From positions 744,001 through 808,000 of the forward strand of contig JAZGTN010000236.1 in NCBI GenBank assembly GCA_037783415.1: a stretch of DNA of 64,000 nucleotides. Reading direction: 5' to 3'. This DNA comes from Leptasterias polaris. Its lineage: Eukaryota; Echinodermata; Asteroidea; Forcipulatida; Asteriidae. The notes beneath the pieces are model-generated. The model saw nothing but the letters and a program-made list of their open reading frames with translations. It did no database searches and had not been told where the DNA came from. The position numbers and the translations under genes are program-made. This document shows, piece after piece, positions 63,905-64,000 of this stretch; position 1 is the first letter of the stretch, and the number at the start of each line of letters is the position of its first letter.

Positions 63905-64000
63905 GTATGTTTGACAGTGCCAGGGTGCAGTTTTTTGGCAATTCTGGGGCGCGTTTTTGGTGAACAATGCAAATGTTTGCCAACTTACGTGCAGATTTTC

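Noticed and set aside
63030..63482. Hydrophobic ORFs of 116-150 codons, like membrane proteins
   Set aside because: All three plus-strand frames are open because the simple repeat has no stop; an artefact of the sequence.
677..63904. Two separate genes (an LRR protein and a kinase) instead of one
   Set aside because: Every junction from exon 1 to exon 51 keeps frame, and the domain order matches LRRK2 end to end, so a single gene is the simpler reading.

Overview
This is eukaryotic DNA from a repeat-rich metazoan genome. A marine deuterostome, probably an echinoderm, fits best. That is an inference from the gene's domain plan, from introns of a few hundred bases to about 5.6 kb, and from several tRNA-derived SINE and CR1/L2-like LINE families; nothing in the window proves the species. 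There are no operons, ribosome binding sites or other prokaryotic features.

One host gene fills the window on the + strand: a LRRK2-type ROCO kinase with leucine-rich repeats. I joined 51 internal coding exons (677 to 63904) by GT-AG sites with matching phase at every junction, giving 6,189 nt (about 2,062 codons) without a stop. Both ends are missing: the start codon and most of the armadillo region lie upstream, and the rest of the WD40 domain and the stop lie downstream. Order: armadillo-like (exons 1-6), ankyrin-like (7-9), a Ser-rich linker (10-15), LRRs (16-24), ROC GTPase (25-28), COR (29-39), kinase (40-46), WD40 (47-51).

The introns carry the rest. Intron 9 holds a 19-bp minisatellite. 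Introns 7, 12, 13, 14, 16 and others hold SINEs and MITEs, some nested. Intron 18 holds a 21-bp minisatellite split by a LINE with intact ORF1 and ORF2. Intron 28 opens with a 33-bp minisatellite made from copies of the exon 28/intron 28 junction, each unit carrying a 5' splice site. Intron 34 has a 5'-truncated LINE. Intron 40 has a three-level nest: a LINE interrupted just after its RT catalytic motif by a TIR transposon with a 9-bp target duplication, which itself contains an opposite-strand LINE fragment.

I saw no second host gene and no functional RNA gene. The most notable signals are the splice-donor minisatellite, the nested insertion that can be read exactly, the intact LINE inside a minisatellite, and a ROC domain with Ras-like residues at two positions where human LRRK2 differs from Ras.
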